Shown here: positions 21,801 to 34,600 of the stretch, piece after piece
Numbering within the stretch: the first letter of the stretch is position 1
How the letters are laid out: the number at the start of each line of letters is the position of its first letter
NCBI GenBank assembly: GCA_036426205.1
Contig: WSYH01002488.1
Location: 1 to 64,000, forward strand
Source of the DNA: Ascaphus truei
Lineage: Eukaryota > Chordata > Amphibia > Anura > Ascaphidae
DNA: 64,000 nucleotides
Reading direction: 5' to 3'
Made by a program: the position numbers and the translations under genes
Notes under the pieces: model-generated
Told to the model about the DNA's origin: nothing
What the model saw: only the letters and a program-made list of their open reading frames with translations
Databases searched by the model: none

Positions 21801-24800
21801 GTGTTAGAAACGTATTTGTTAAGGTCTTTATCTAGTTGTAAAACCTTCCAATGTTTGTCTACAATTTGTTTAATGCATTTTGCCTGATTACTATATGTTG
21901 TAATAAAAAGTGGTGTTTCTGAATTTGGTTCCTTTGGTCTCTTGTTTTTGTATTTGTCTGAAGACTTATAAGTGTTCTCGCTCTGTGTTTAGCGCTCTTT
22001 CAAATGCAGATTGAATATGTTCCTCAGGGTAGCCTCGATTTCTAAATCTCTCACTCAATATCTCAGATTCTTCCAAAAAGGATTCCACGGTGGAACAAAT
22101 CCTTCTTAGTCTGAGATATTGTCCGATAGGTATACCACGTAGAAGTGGTTTCGGATGACTGCTATTGGCCCTGAGGAGAGAATTGCGGGCATTAGACTTA
22201 CGAAACAGATTTGTCTGTATTCTGCAATCAGTATCAATGTATAAATTAATATCTAAATAATTGATATGATTGATGTGAGTTGATGAAGTAAATTTTAAAT
22301 TGTATACATTGTTATTAAGGTAACTGATAAATTCCTGTAGTGTAGAGTAATCTCCCCTCCATATCAGGATAAGGTCGTCAATGTACCGACGATAGAAAAT
22401 AATGTTGTTGCGGAACGGGTTAGTGACACCAAAAATGTGAATGTTTTCCCAAAACCCCATATATAAGTTCGCGTACGAAGGTGCAAAAGAAGTCCCCATT
22501 GCCGTGCCTTGTTTTTGAAGATAAAAGTGGTGATTGAACAAAAAATAATTATGTTGTAAGAGAAAAATAATGCAATCTAATAAAAATGTGATTTGGGGCG
22601 TGTGTAAATTGGAAGTGTTAAGGAAGTGAGTGACTGCTTGGATACCTAATTCGTGTCTAATAATCGTGTATAAAGATGTCACGTCTAGTGTAACCCAAAA
22701 ATAATTATGACACCACGTGATATCATTTAACATTGTGAGCAAGTGAGTGGAATCCCTGAGATAGGAGGGGAGTGCTCTCACTAGGGGTTGTAAAAAGATA
22801 TCCACATATCTCGATATGCCATCTCCCAAAGATCCAATGCTGGAGATGATAGGTCTCCCTGGTGGACTATCCAGAGATTTGTGGATCTTTGGGAGATGGT
22901 GAAATATCGGTATGGTTGGACAACGATTGCTCAAGTACTGACATTCCTGAGTCGTTAATACCCGCAATTCTCTACCTAAATCAATGAGAGTATTCAGTTC
23001 AGACAAGTAAATAGTAGTGGGATCCTTCTCCAATTTAAGGTAACAAACCCTATCATTGAGTTGCCTCATGGCCTCTTTTAAATATTGTTCTTTAGACATA
23101 ACTACAATAGCTCCGCCTTTGTCGGCGTTTTTTATAATTATCTCATCATTTGTTTTTAGTTTGTGTAGTGTGTTACGTTCAATTTTAGTGAGGTTGTCAG
23201 GTCTTATGTTGGAGAAGGTGTATCCCTTGGCCAATAATTGCAAGTCACGTTCAACTAGTTTTTGAAATGTTTCTAAAAACGGTCCTTTGTTGTATGTTGG
23301 ACAAAAGAGTGATTTATTTCTTAACCCTGAATGTTTACTATGTGTTAAGAATGTGGTGACATCCTCTTCTTGTTCTTCCTCATATTCTGCAAGCAAGTCT
23401 GTTAAATCTTGTATACTGGTATAATCTTTAAAAGACAAATGTTCTTGCGACATTGTATCCATCAGGGGCTCTCTGTTGGAACTTGGAGCCTCTGGTGGAG
23501 ACAAGGTGTTAAGGGTGTCATTTTTGTTAGTGAACCATTTCTTTAAAGATAATTTTCTAATAAATCTCTGTACATCAATAACAGTAGAGAAAAGATCAAA
23601 GTTGTCATTCAAGGCGAAGTTCAGGCCCTTGTTAAGCAATTTCATTTCTTCATTATTTAATGGTGTTCCAGAAATGTTAATGACGTTGTTATTGTCAACA
23701 TTTAAATGTCCATCTTTCTCTTTTTGTCTCTTTTTTCTTTTGGCCGAGCGCCTTGTTTTTCTGAACCGTTTTTTGGGGCTTCATATGAAGAAGATGACTC
23801 ATATCTACGTGTATATGATGTTGATGATCTGTTGTCTTGTTCCCCCTGGTCACGGGAGTATCTCTCTGCGTCTGAGCCTCTTGAAAAGGAGACTGATGGT
23901 GTACGTGTTTCAATGTCTGATGTATCTGACATACTGGACAGTTCCGATCAATTTAGGCTTTTCATATTAAAGAAAGACAAGCACCAGTCTCTGGTCTGGT
24001 TATTGTCCAGAGATTCCCGCCGCCATGAGTGTTCAAGTGCAGCCCGTGTTCCAAAAACCCGACAGAACATACGCTTATTTAATATGGGCCGTGATTAATG
24101 CAACAGATGATAAGATGGCAACAGTTGTTCAAATTAATCAGTATTTTATCGAAAACTATGACTTTTACAAATTTTCGCCAGCTCCTCATGTGTTTAAGCG
24201 TGCAATAAGGAAAAAGTTATGTAGCGATCCATGTTTATTTCGTATTGATCCCGAATTTATTGGAGGGTATTGGTGTGTATCCCCGGTTTTTTCCTGTATC
24301 TATGATCATGCTGACGGCAAAAGGCGAAAGGTCGTGTTAAAACCAACTAAGAAACAACAGTCGCTGGCAAGCAATGCGCCAGCACCAGCACCGGCTTCCA
24401 ATAACGATCCGACCGTCAGTGACAACCCTTGCTGTCTGTCCACGCACGGATACCTGCAGCCTGAGCCGGATTTCGCGTATAGTTTCGAGCAAGCTTTCAT
24501 GTACCTAAGCGATTTCCAGCCTCATCAGCTGACTAAAGGTGTAGTAGTCCCGCTGTCACCTGTCAACGTGTATGATCAAGAATACGGGACTGTCAGTGGT
24601 CTGGCGCCAGCTGAAATTCTATGGTGAGTAATGTTGCCGTATTTTATTCTGTTTTTTTTATTTTGAAAATATCAATATCAGTGCGATTCAAAAGTCAAGC
24701 AATTTTCCTGTAAGCAATATCATTGGCTCAGCGGCTTCTACAGTACTGTAGATACTGAACAATTGGTGGAACGCTAGGCGCATGCGCATTGGAACCTTCT

Positions 24801-27800
24801 TGAAACGCATATGCGTTTCATCACATTGACGGTAAGCGCATGCGCATGTGAACAGGAGACACCCCCCGAGAAAATTATTGGTGGGACTGACTGGGAACTT
24901 CTTTAGGGGACTGACCATTACAGTAAAACTTTTATTTATTTTTCCTCAGAAAAGAAAACTTTGTCATCTCATGCGGAAAACGGCAAATGGAGGGATTTTG
25001 TTGGATAATATCGCTTTGTGTAACAATGCCTGCACATTGCAGAATCGGATTTAAAAAACCACGTACCGGAGTCTACAGTTTAGTGGCCGTTTGATTAGGA
25101 TAGAATACCTGAAACAGTATGCTGATGTTTTCAGACCGTACTGTATACAATGCTTTTTTATATACAGTATACTGTATAACAAACCCGAGAAAATAAAAAG
25201 TATGCATTTATTCTACATGTATTCCAATACATATGTGTCTTCTATACCAGTACATATGTGTCTTCGTACAGCATGTATTTTTTTTAATACTCTTGTGATG
25301 TACAGTACTGAGCATGCCTACAGTATGCCTGGACAGTACTGTACATTCTAGAAACACTGTATTTTGTTACAGTATCAAAGGAGACAATGGAACAATTTAA
25401 AACAAATCAACATTTTCTTTTATTGGTGGAGTAAGTACAAAAACATTTATTTACAAATACTGTACAATGTAAAACATTTTAAGTGCACAGCAATTCAAAA
25501 CATCAACAGGTGTATGGTTTACTGCTAGTGAAAACATTTATGTACAGTAAGTAAAAACATTTACAGTCAGTCAGTATGGTTTACAGTCACATGTTGTTAT
25601 TAAAAAAAATTCTTTATTCATAAAATATACAAAACGCAACATCTCCTTTATTAAAGTGCAGCAAGTCAAAACATTTACAGTAGGATGGTGTACAGAACAG
25701 TCAGTCAGGCCTGCACAACTCCAGTCCTTGAGGGCCGCAAACAGCCCCCGGTTTTAAGGATAACGTTTGAAACCCGGGCCTGTTTGCGGCCCTCTGGGAC
25801 TGGAATTGTGTAGGCCCTGTGTGTACAGTAAGTAAAAACATTTCTTTATAAATACAAGTTAAAACACGCAACATCTCCTTTATTTAAGTACAGCAAGTCA
25901 AAACATGTACAGTACAGGACAACAGTATGGTGTTATTAAAAAAAATTCTTTATTCATAAAATATACAAAATGCAACATCTCCTTTATTAAAGTACAGCAA
26001 GTCAAAACATTTACAGTAGGATGGTGTACAGAACAGTCAGTCAGGCCTGCACAACTCCAGTCCTCGAGGGCTGCAAACAGGCCCGGTTTTCAGGATAACC
26101 TTTGAAAATCGGGCCTGTTTGCGGCCCTTGGGGACTGGAACAAAACATTTACAAAAAATAAACAACAGTTGAACACTCACACAAATGCATACCCCACCAG
26201 ATTGTCCTTCCAGGGCCGATGCCTTGTATAGCGCAAAATGCCATTAATGCAGTTTCGAATGCTTTTCATTAAAGGATCTGTAATTGAAAAAAAGCGCCGC
26301 CATTCCTCCACAATAGTCTTTCTTAAATTGTCAGGAAGCGCCTTTTTTCGCGATTTCCTTCATAGTTCACTTTGTAGGCCCACTCGCAGTACACCAAGTA
26401 GGACACGTGGTGCTTAAAAATTAACAAGGCATACTTGTGGGGTACACCAGCATTCATCACCCTATACTTCTCCCTGAGTGCCGGTGGCAGCTCGCGCAGG
26501 ATGATGTCGGGCACCGTATCGATGCAAGCGTATGTCGGTTGGGTTCTGGGACCGGGTGTGCTTCTGTGAGTGGGTGTGCTTGTGGCAGCGGGCGAGGGTA
26601 GGTTGTCTGGGAGGAAGCTTTCCTCTTGTCTTGGTCGCCGCGTTGTCTCCTGGCGTGGTCTTGACGGGGTTGTCATGTTATCCTCATCCTCAACGGCATA
26701 CATGTACACAAAATCTTCTGGTGGAGGGGGTGCGCTTGCTGATGGAAGGTGGTCGAAGGTACCATTCATCACATCCATGCCACCCTCCTGCTCCTGGGCA
26801 TGAACACCGAGCAAATTATGTATCCCCGCTATGTCAGTTTCTATCTTCTCCATCCATTGATCCATCTTCTGCATCCGTTGATCCATATTTAGCATGGTCT
26901 CCAGAAGCAGATCTATCTTTGCCGGCACAATAGAGTTCCCGGGGATATCCACACTTATCCCATTCAACATCCAGTCTAACGAGCTGGTTCTTGTGCATAG
27001 CGTGCTGTGGACATCTGGGTGGATGGGTGCTACGGAGGATGAGATGGGGGGTTACATGGAGAGTAGCGGCAGCATCGCCGAAGAAGGGTGGAGGAGGTGA
27101 CCTGTGGATTTCCGGGAGAGGAGAAGAGGCAGCGTCGTCGAAGATGGATGGAGAAAGTGATCTGTGGATTTCCGGACGAGAAACGGCAGAGTCGTCTAAG
27201 CGCAATGGAGAAAGTGACACGTGGATTTAAGGGGCACCAGCGGCAGATGAAGATGGCCTGTGGGTTTCTGCGAGGGCGGCGGCAGCATTGAGGATGAGTA
27301 GTGGAGAGGACGGGCTGTAGATTTCTGGGAGAGTGGCCGCAGTATCATCAAAGCATAAACGAGAAAATGGCCTGCGGGTTCGATGGGTTGGCTGCCATTT
27401 ATTTCGCGTTGTGTGTACATCACCGTATTTCTTCTTGACATAATAAGGCTTACATCTATTAAAACCCTTAGCCTTTGGGGTCAGCAGAAGGTTTTCTTTA
27501 TTAGCCTTAGCCTGTTGCTTTGGCCTTGGCTTGGAAACGGCTCCTGCCTTTCACTTTTCTGCATGACAGGCACGGCAGAGGCGAGTGGGTTCCTGCGTCC
27601 GTAGAATCGGGGTTGATCCATGGAAGCAGATGGCACAATGCAGTATCTGGACAAGGGCAAGTTCAGATAAAGATCATCGAGTGGTGGGCTATGCAAAGTG
27701 TGTAACCTTTTATGCATGGCGACGAGGTACAGCTGTTGAAAGTGGGCGTACTCAAATGTGAGTCATTAACATAGAAATACACCATCTATTTTGTGGATTC

Positions 27801-28618
27801 ACTGCACATTGAATACACATCGACTAAACATCGAATATACATTCTTGTGTTTGTATATCTTTCTACTCGCAGCAATGCCTGTTAAAAAGATTTCAAAGGA
27901 TCTCAGCATGAGAATTAAGGAGATGTACATGAGCGGACACCGAATTGCAGATATCCAACGCTGGTTAGCTGCTTCTGGCCTCGTTGTGCAATCAACCACC
28001 TTGTGCTATCATTCACACGGAAACCCCAAACAACAAACGAGGACACCAACGGTAACTAACGCGTAAGTATATTTATATAACTATATAATACAGTATATCT
28101 ATCATTGTTTATATTGCTGCATATTAATAGAATAATATATTGTGTAGATCTACTGTATCTAATTTTATAGTTATTTCAGTATATTTATACAGTATAACAA
28201 CAGTATATATACAGGTAAACCCCGTTATAGCGCGGTCCTCGGGGTCCACCCCAAGACCACCGCGTTAGTAACAGGGTCGCGCTAATGTTTTTTTTAAAAA
28301 TGGCCGCCGCGCGCCTGATCGGGAGGGAGTGAAGAGGGAAGGAAGGAAGAGGTCTGCACAACATGCGGGCCGCATGCGGCCGGTCTGGCCTCTCTGTGCG
28401 GCCCGCGATGACTCTGGCCGGGCGCCAGTTAATTAAATAAATAAATAAAAAGTTTTAAAAAATGGCGGCGATTCATCTCTCCTCCCTCCCTCTCCCTCCC
28501 AGCCCCCCCTCTCTCGCTCAGCCCCCAGGTTTTGCGGTGCGCGGTAGCCGGCTAGGTCAGAGCATGCAGGGGGCGGGGCTTAGTACCGGGGAGAGAGGAT
28601 GTGCTGAGCTGATCTAAA

Positions 28619-28663
<45 letters not shown>

Positions 28664-31600
28664 GAGGAGTGGTACATAGAAGAGGAGTGGTACATAGAAG
28701 AGGAGTGGTCTATTACCCACCCACATCACACCCCATAGAAACTTTCTCTTCTAATCGTACACTCCCCTTGGGGTGACCATCTCTAGAACGCCATCTTATT
28801 ACACGATCACTTCTATATCACCACCTCTTCTATGTACAACTCCCCTCTTCTATTACCACTCCTCTTCTATATACCACTCTCTTCTATACACTCCTCTTCT
28901 ATAACCAACTCCTCTTCTATGAACCACTCCTCTTCTATACACCTACACATATCCACTCTTCTATACACCACTCCTCTTCTATATACCACTCCTCTTCTAT
29001 AAACCCTCCTCTTCTATATACACCACCCTCTGTCTATTACACAACTCTCTAACCACCACTCTTCTATACACCACTCCTCTCTTACCACCCTCTTCTCTAC
29101 CCTCCCTTTATAACCCCCAGTCCTCTTCTATTTTATTTTTTATTTATATAAGATATTTTTACCAGGGAAGTAATACATTAGAGTTACCTTCGTTTTCCGT
29201 AGTCCTGTGGCACAGAGTAAAAACAAATATACATGGTTTACAATACAGTTCATAATGAACAGGCGATACATTATATACAAGGACATTGTGCAACGTTAAA
29301 GAAAATATAATTAGAGCGTATGAACAGTTACAGACCAGATTAGAAGAAGTGGAGACAGCCAGATTTGAAAGACTTCAGCTGTGATGGTGAGGATAGTGAG
29401 AGTATCTGGTAGGTCTTGTGTTTCCAGTTTGTGGGGGTGCAACGGAGGAGAAGGAGGAAAGGATCGGATACTTTGCTTGAGCCCTTGGACCATGAATGTA
29501 CTTTTGGGAAGTCCCTGATTCTCAGCGTGATAGGATGCTGCAGTGGTAAGGACGGGAGGAAGCTTGTTAGGTAGCTGGGTAGCTTGCCCAAAAGTATTGA
29601 AGGGTGAGTACAGGAAGGTGAACTTTGCGCCTAACTCAGTTGCATGACCAATCTCGTTCTTTGAGCATTTCGCAGTGATGTGTCTGTGTTGCATTGGAGA
29701 ACAAAACGTACAAATTTGATTGTAGAGGGTGTCAAGTTTGCTAGGTGGGTTTGAGGAGCCGAGCCATATACTATGTCTCCATAGTCAATAATGTCATTAG
29801 CATCTGCGTGCAAACGCTTTCTGACAGGAGACTTGGGAGGATTTGTTCTGTAAAGTACCCTAGTTTGGCTATAGCGTAACTTGGGTTGTCGGGTATCAAT
29901 GATGCATCGCGAATTTATGGGAGTCAACACATAAGCCTACGGTATGTTTAAAACTACGGGACGAGTGTTAGGGTGGGTTAGCGGTGGTTCTATCAGGCGA
30001 TCTCAGTCACGGAAGCTTTGACCAAATTTCGTCCTGGCCCAAATAACATCTGTTACAGTCTTGTCAAGTGTTTAAAAACAGTTTGTTTGGGGACATCCAG
30101 TTTCGGTCTCAAAAAGTAGGACTGAAGTATGTGTTGAAGGTCAGAGAGAGCTATGGCTGTAGTGCATATAGGATGTGTCACTCTGCAGTACATGTGTTTG
30201 AGGTGCCTTACAAGCTGTTGGTAAGATCATTGAATGCAACCTGAGAGAGTAGGCGGCCGCCGAGAACAGACGCCTTGCGGGGCACCACAGGGTGTGATAC
30301 CGGGGGTTTGAGGTAAGCCTGAGATGAGACACACTGTTGTGGATCTTCCTACTTAGGTAGGACGCACTGAAACCTAACACCAGTTTAATACGCTGTTTCC
30401 CTACTTCCAGAGCTCTGGAGTTGTTAAGCGGACTCCAACGTGTCAACTGTGTCAAAAAGCGTCATTTGCAGAAATCTAGGAATACCTGCACCCAGTGAGT
30501 TGTCCCCGTTTCAATTCCACCTGGATTTCATGTCAAAAACTTTTAGCAGCCGGTAAGTTACGGTGGAGGTGTTTGGACAGACAAACCCAGACTGGAAATT
30601 GGCGTAGGCGAAGCAGATTTGCTGGTGTAGAATAAATCGCTTAATTGGGAGATGGACAACATTTTTTTCATAACTTATGGATAGAATTGGGAGAACGTAG
30701 GATTGGCCTTGTAGTTTGAGACAGTGTGTTTTGTCCCCAACTTTGAAATTGGACAACTCGGCAGTTTTCCTGGTACTAGGGATATGGCCTGCCAGACAGG
30801 ATAGAGTGACTATGGACCAATTGGTTTGGAAATGGGCTGGGGCAACCAAGTCGTGAATCTAGATTGTAGTCAAGTGCGGTCCCATTGGCCTGCTTAGTTT
30901 AGTTTTTGCGGAGCGCTGTGGTAATCTAACACCCTCTTCAGATACTGGGCTCAAATTGAAAAATTGTGGGCAGTGTTGGGGTTGCGGGGAGGTGGTCGGG
31001 TGGGGCATAGGGATCCTCCCAGGATGTAGATCAGTTGTTTGGGGTTGTGCTGCGTTTCGTAATAAGTTAGTGGCACACCCCACAAGTAATCATGGAATGC
31101 TTTTGCACATGTCAGTGGGGTTTGTCAGTAAATCCTCCCTTGTGATATTACTTTGGTTGTTGATGGTTAGAGCTGGAATATATTGTGATAACCTTCCACG
31201 AAGTGTAGCTGGGTTGATTGATTATTTTGGTGGGATTGTCCAAGAATATTGGCTGCCTCTTATGCTCCCTTGTTGCCTTGTGCACACTGTTCCGCCAGCA
31301 TCTGAGTGATTTGAGATCTTGGTCCCGAGTGCCAGCTTACTTTGTAGTCTTCTCCGACAAGGCATCCTGAACTGGTATAGGTTGCTTATAACGCAGGGTG
31401 GTAACCCATGGAGGTGCAGGCCCCCATCCGTACACCCTATGTTAGGTGGCGATGCGCATGGGAGTCTAGAGACGCTTTTATAGAACTCGGATTGCGAAAC
31501 TGAAGAGTGGCAGAACTCCGGGGTCCGGGACTATGTAAATCGAATCTGTGCCTACTGGGCATGCGAAGTCACCAATGTTGTGTAGTGTTTAACGTAGACG

Positions 31601-34600
31601 TAACGAACTTTGGCTCGAATGGTCGTGTTTAATTTTCTAAAGCTACACATGTCATGGTCACTGAAAATAAGGAAGTGCTTTAAGAGGATTGGATTCTGCT
31701 GGGGTTGAGGAGCAGAATCCCAGTCTAGCAGGAATGGTTATGCGTTTCCCTATTTCGGTTTTATCCGTGTGGGTTGGGAATATGTGCGATAGGTTAAGTG
31801 ACTTGATTGTATTGCGATATGTGTTGTTACGGGTCAGACCAATTGAAGCTTGAAACTCCCCTGGAAAACTAGCAGCTCACTCTTCTCATTCAGATGAGGA
31901 ATGGAGCCAAGAAATGGCCGGTGGGTGAATACAGTCAAGGATGCAGAGGCCTAGGGGCGTTTGTAGTGGAGCGGTAGATTGCACAGGCAAGCAAAGATGG
32001 GTCTTAGAAAAGGGGAGCGATTTTGGCCACCTAGAATTTACAAAAAGGGTGTGACTTGGTGGGCACTGTTAACAGTTTACACAATTGTAAGGTGTCTTGC
32101 AATATAAAATACACCAACACCAAACCCTCTCCTCCTGTTGACCTATCTCTCCTAAAATGGAGGGATCCTTGAATGGACGATATTTGCATCAGGGGTTTTA
32201 GGGATAGACCATGTTTCTGTTAAAAGAACAATGGCTTGGGTTTATGCAAGGCAACATGCCCTTGTTTCATCCAGTTTTGGCAGCAGGCTCCGGATATGTT
32301 TACTGATGCCCGACAGATAGACCCTTTTTGGAATTTAATGGGAATTCTCAGGGGCATGGGAAGAGCTGAAATGGTGACGGACCTGGGTTCAGTTTCAATA
32401 CATCACCATACTAAGGAGATATAACACGTACGAGTAGGAATTTGGGTAGTTGTTGTGCAGGTGTTAGATTGTGGTGGTGTTTCTTCCATTTGAGTGAGCA
32501 TGTGGTTGATTGTGCGTGGTTTTTTAGAGTCTCCACCAACAGTTCAGTAGATAGGCGCAAGCTTTTGGAGTAGTCCAGGGGTGTGGGTGATGTGGGTGTG
32601 GGCCAGGATGGACGGAGTTTTAGGATTTCAGTGATAGAGGGAGTAGAAGATTGCTAGACGTGTACATCCATGAGGTTCAGAGAAAGAAAACGAGTTAAAA
32701 GTTACATACGCAGGTTCTAATGTCCGCCCAGATTGTAGGCAGTGCCTGCAGCGAGCGTATCCCTTTTTTGTTGTTGATCAGAGTGCCAGTGTCCCACTGT
32801 AGCAGGACATACCATATGTGTGTGTGGCCGTTTGCCTGTCAAATGTGTTATTGGCATGTTTGTCACATGCTAGCACATCTCAGGGTATCAGGGTTTCAGT
32901 GTGTTTTGTCGTCATTTTGTCAGTTATTGGCTGACGAACTGAGTAAAAAGTTTTTATACAGGTTCCTTTTTGCGTGGGGGTTTAAACTTAGTGGCAGGTT
33001 CTTCAAGCAATGTTTGTGGATTCATAGTCGTGATCTGAATAGCTACCGTTTGTTGGTGTCTTGATGTAAAGATTTTGTGTGCAGTAGATATCCAGTCCCC
33101 AGTCACCTCTAGTCACCTGTACGCTTTAAGGCTGTATTTATCACCTACAAACCCTCACTTTCAAATGCCTCAACATATCACATGCCAATTGCAGTTCTAT
33201 ACACCACACCTCTTCTATACACCACTCCTCTCTATCAAACCACTGCCTCTTCTCTATGTCCCACTCCTCTTCACACACACACCCAGCACCACACACACAC
33301 ACAACCACAACCAGCATCACAACACACACACGAACCCACACACACACACACACACACCACCCCCAACACCCACACACCCACCACACACCCCACACACACA
33401 CACACACACACACCTCACCACACCACACACTTAGTTGGAATGTCTGGTAGAAAACTGAAGTACTCATGTATCGGGTTAAACTGATTTTGCGCTCGTAATG
33501 TATCACTTTGGCCACTAGATGGTTGCATGGAACAGCACGGTGAGGTGGATGCGGGGAAACGAAGAAGCTTTACATGCATAGATTTTATATTTAATATCTC
33601 TGCAAGCATTACTATTTAACTACCTGCAGATCCTCACTTCCTGTCACCCGCTGATCATTACACTTCCCTCTCCTCCCTGAGCTCATCACTCCCTCTCTCC
33701 CTGCAGCTTCTCACAATCCTCTCTCTACCTGCATGACCATCACCCCCTCTCCCTGCAGACCATCACTCCTCTATCCCTGCAGCTCAATCAGCACCTCTCT
33801 TTCCTTCGCAGACCATTGCTTCTCTCTCTGCAGACCATCACTCCTCCCCCTGCAGCCAATCGCTTCTCTACCTGAAGACGCATCGCTTCTCTCTACCTTA
33901 AGACCATTGCTTCTCGCCCTGCGACCATCACTCACTCCTCTCTCCCTGCAGACCTTCACTCCTCTCCTATCTCTCTCCCTGCAGACCATTGCTTCTCTCT
34001 CCCTGCAGACATTGCTTCTCTCATCTCCCTGCAGACCTCACTCTTCCCCCTGCAGGAACCATAACGCGCCTCGCTCCCTGCAGACCATTGCTTCCTCTCT
34101 CCCTGCAGATCTCACTCTCCCCTGCAGACCATCATCCTTTCCCTGCATCCATCACTCCCCTCTCCCTGCAGACCATCACTCCCCTCTCCCTGCAGATCAC
34201 CATCACTAACTCCCTCTCTCCCTGCAGACCATCACTCCTCTTTTCCCTGCGTCATCACTCCAGCTATCCGCTGAAGAACACACCCCACTATCCCTGCAGC
34301 TCATCACTCCTTTCTCTCTCTCTGTTCCTGCAGGCAGTGTGTGGGTATTTCCAGGTACTCATCAGTTCCCCATCCTGTGTGACAGCTCCCTGTATACTTC
34401 GCCGTGAGTATCCTGGTCTTGTCACTACATTTACTGGCTATATTCTCTATGGTGTGGTGGTGCTCATCTGTATCTCTGGGGTCAAGGGTGAGTCCACACA
34501 ACCACACGCGCCGCACACACCACACACACCACACACAACAAGGGGGGGGGTGGGGGGGGTGCAACACACACCCACGCTGATATAGCCGGCTTGCCCGATT

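Larger units (their letters stand above)
20395..23995 (-). mobile_element. Penelope-like retroelement nested in the giant transposon
   Basis: It lies between the left terminal repeat and the forkhead gene and reads on the minus strand. An N-terminal charged and Ser-rich region (about 23,932-23,650, frameshifted) is followed by the reverse transcriptase (23,645-21,966) and a GIY-YIG endonuclease (21,693-21,262), with a frameshift between them. The 3' non-coding part reaches about 20,395 and contains an AACGCGTTTC motif typical of Penelope-like elements. Both outer limits are approximate and no target duplication was identified. It probably inserted after the transposon formed and may sit in the forkhead promoter. 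Confidence 0.7.

Noticed and set aside
23476..24098. Plus-strand frames opposite the Penelope-like element
   Set aside because: Shadows of the minus-strand coding sequence; they end at or run past the true forkhead start without domain content.
34335..34500. Possible spliced exon after CTGTTCCTGCAG, with a hydrophobic translation and a GGTGAGT at its end
   Set aside because: The frame breaks inside, the acceptor is one of many repeated CTGCAG strings, and the surrounding sequence is unreliable.
33075..34585. His/Thr-rich and Ser/Leu/Pro-rich open frames
   Set aside because: Products of CA repeats and the CTCCCTGCAGACCATCACTC minisatellite.
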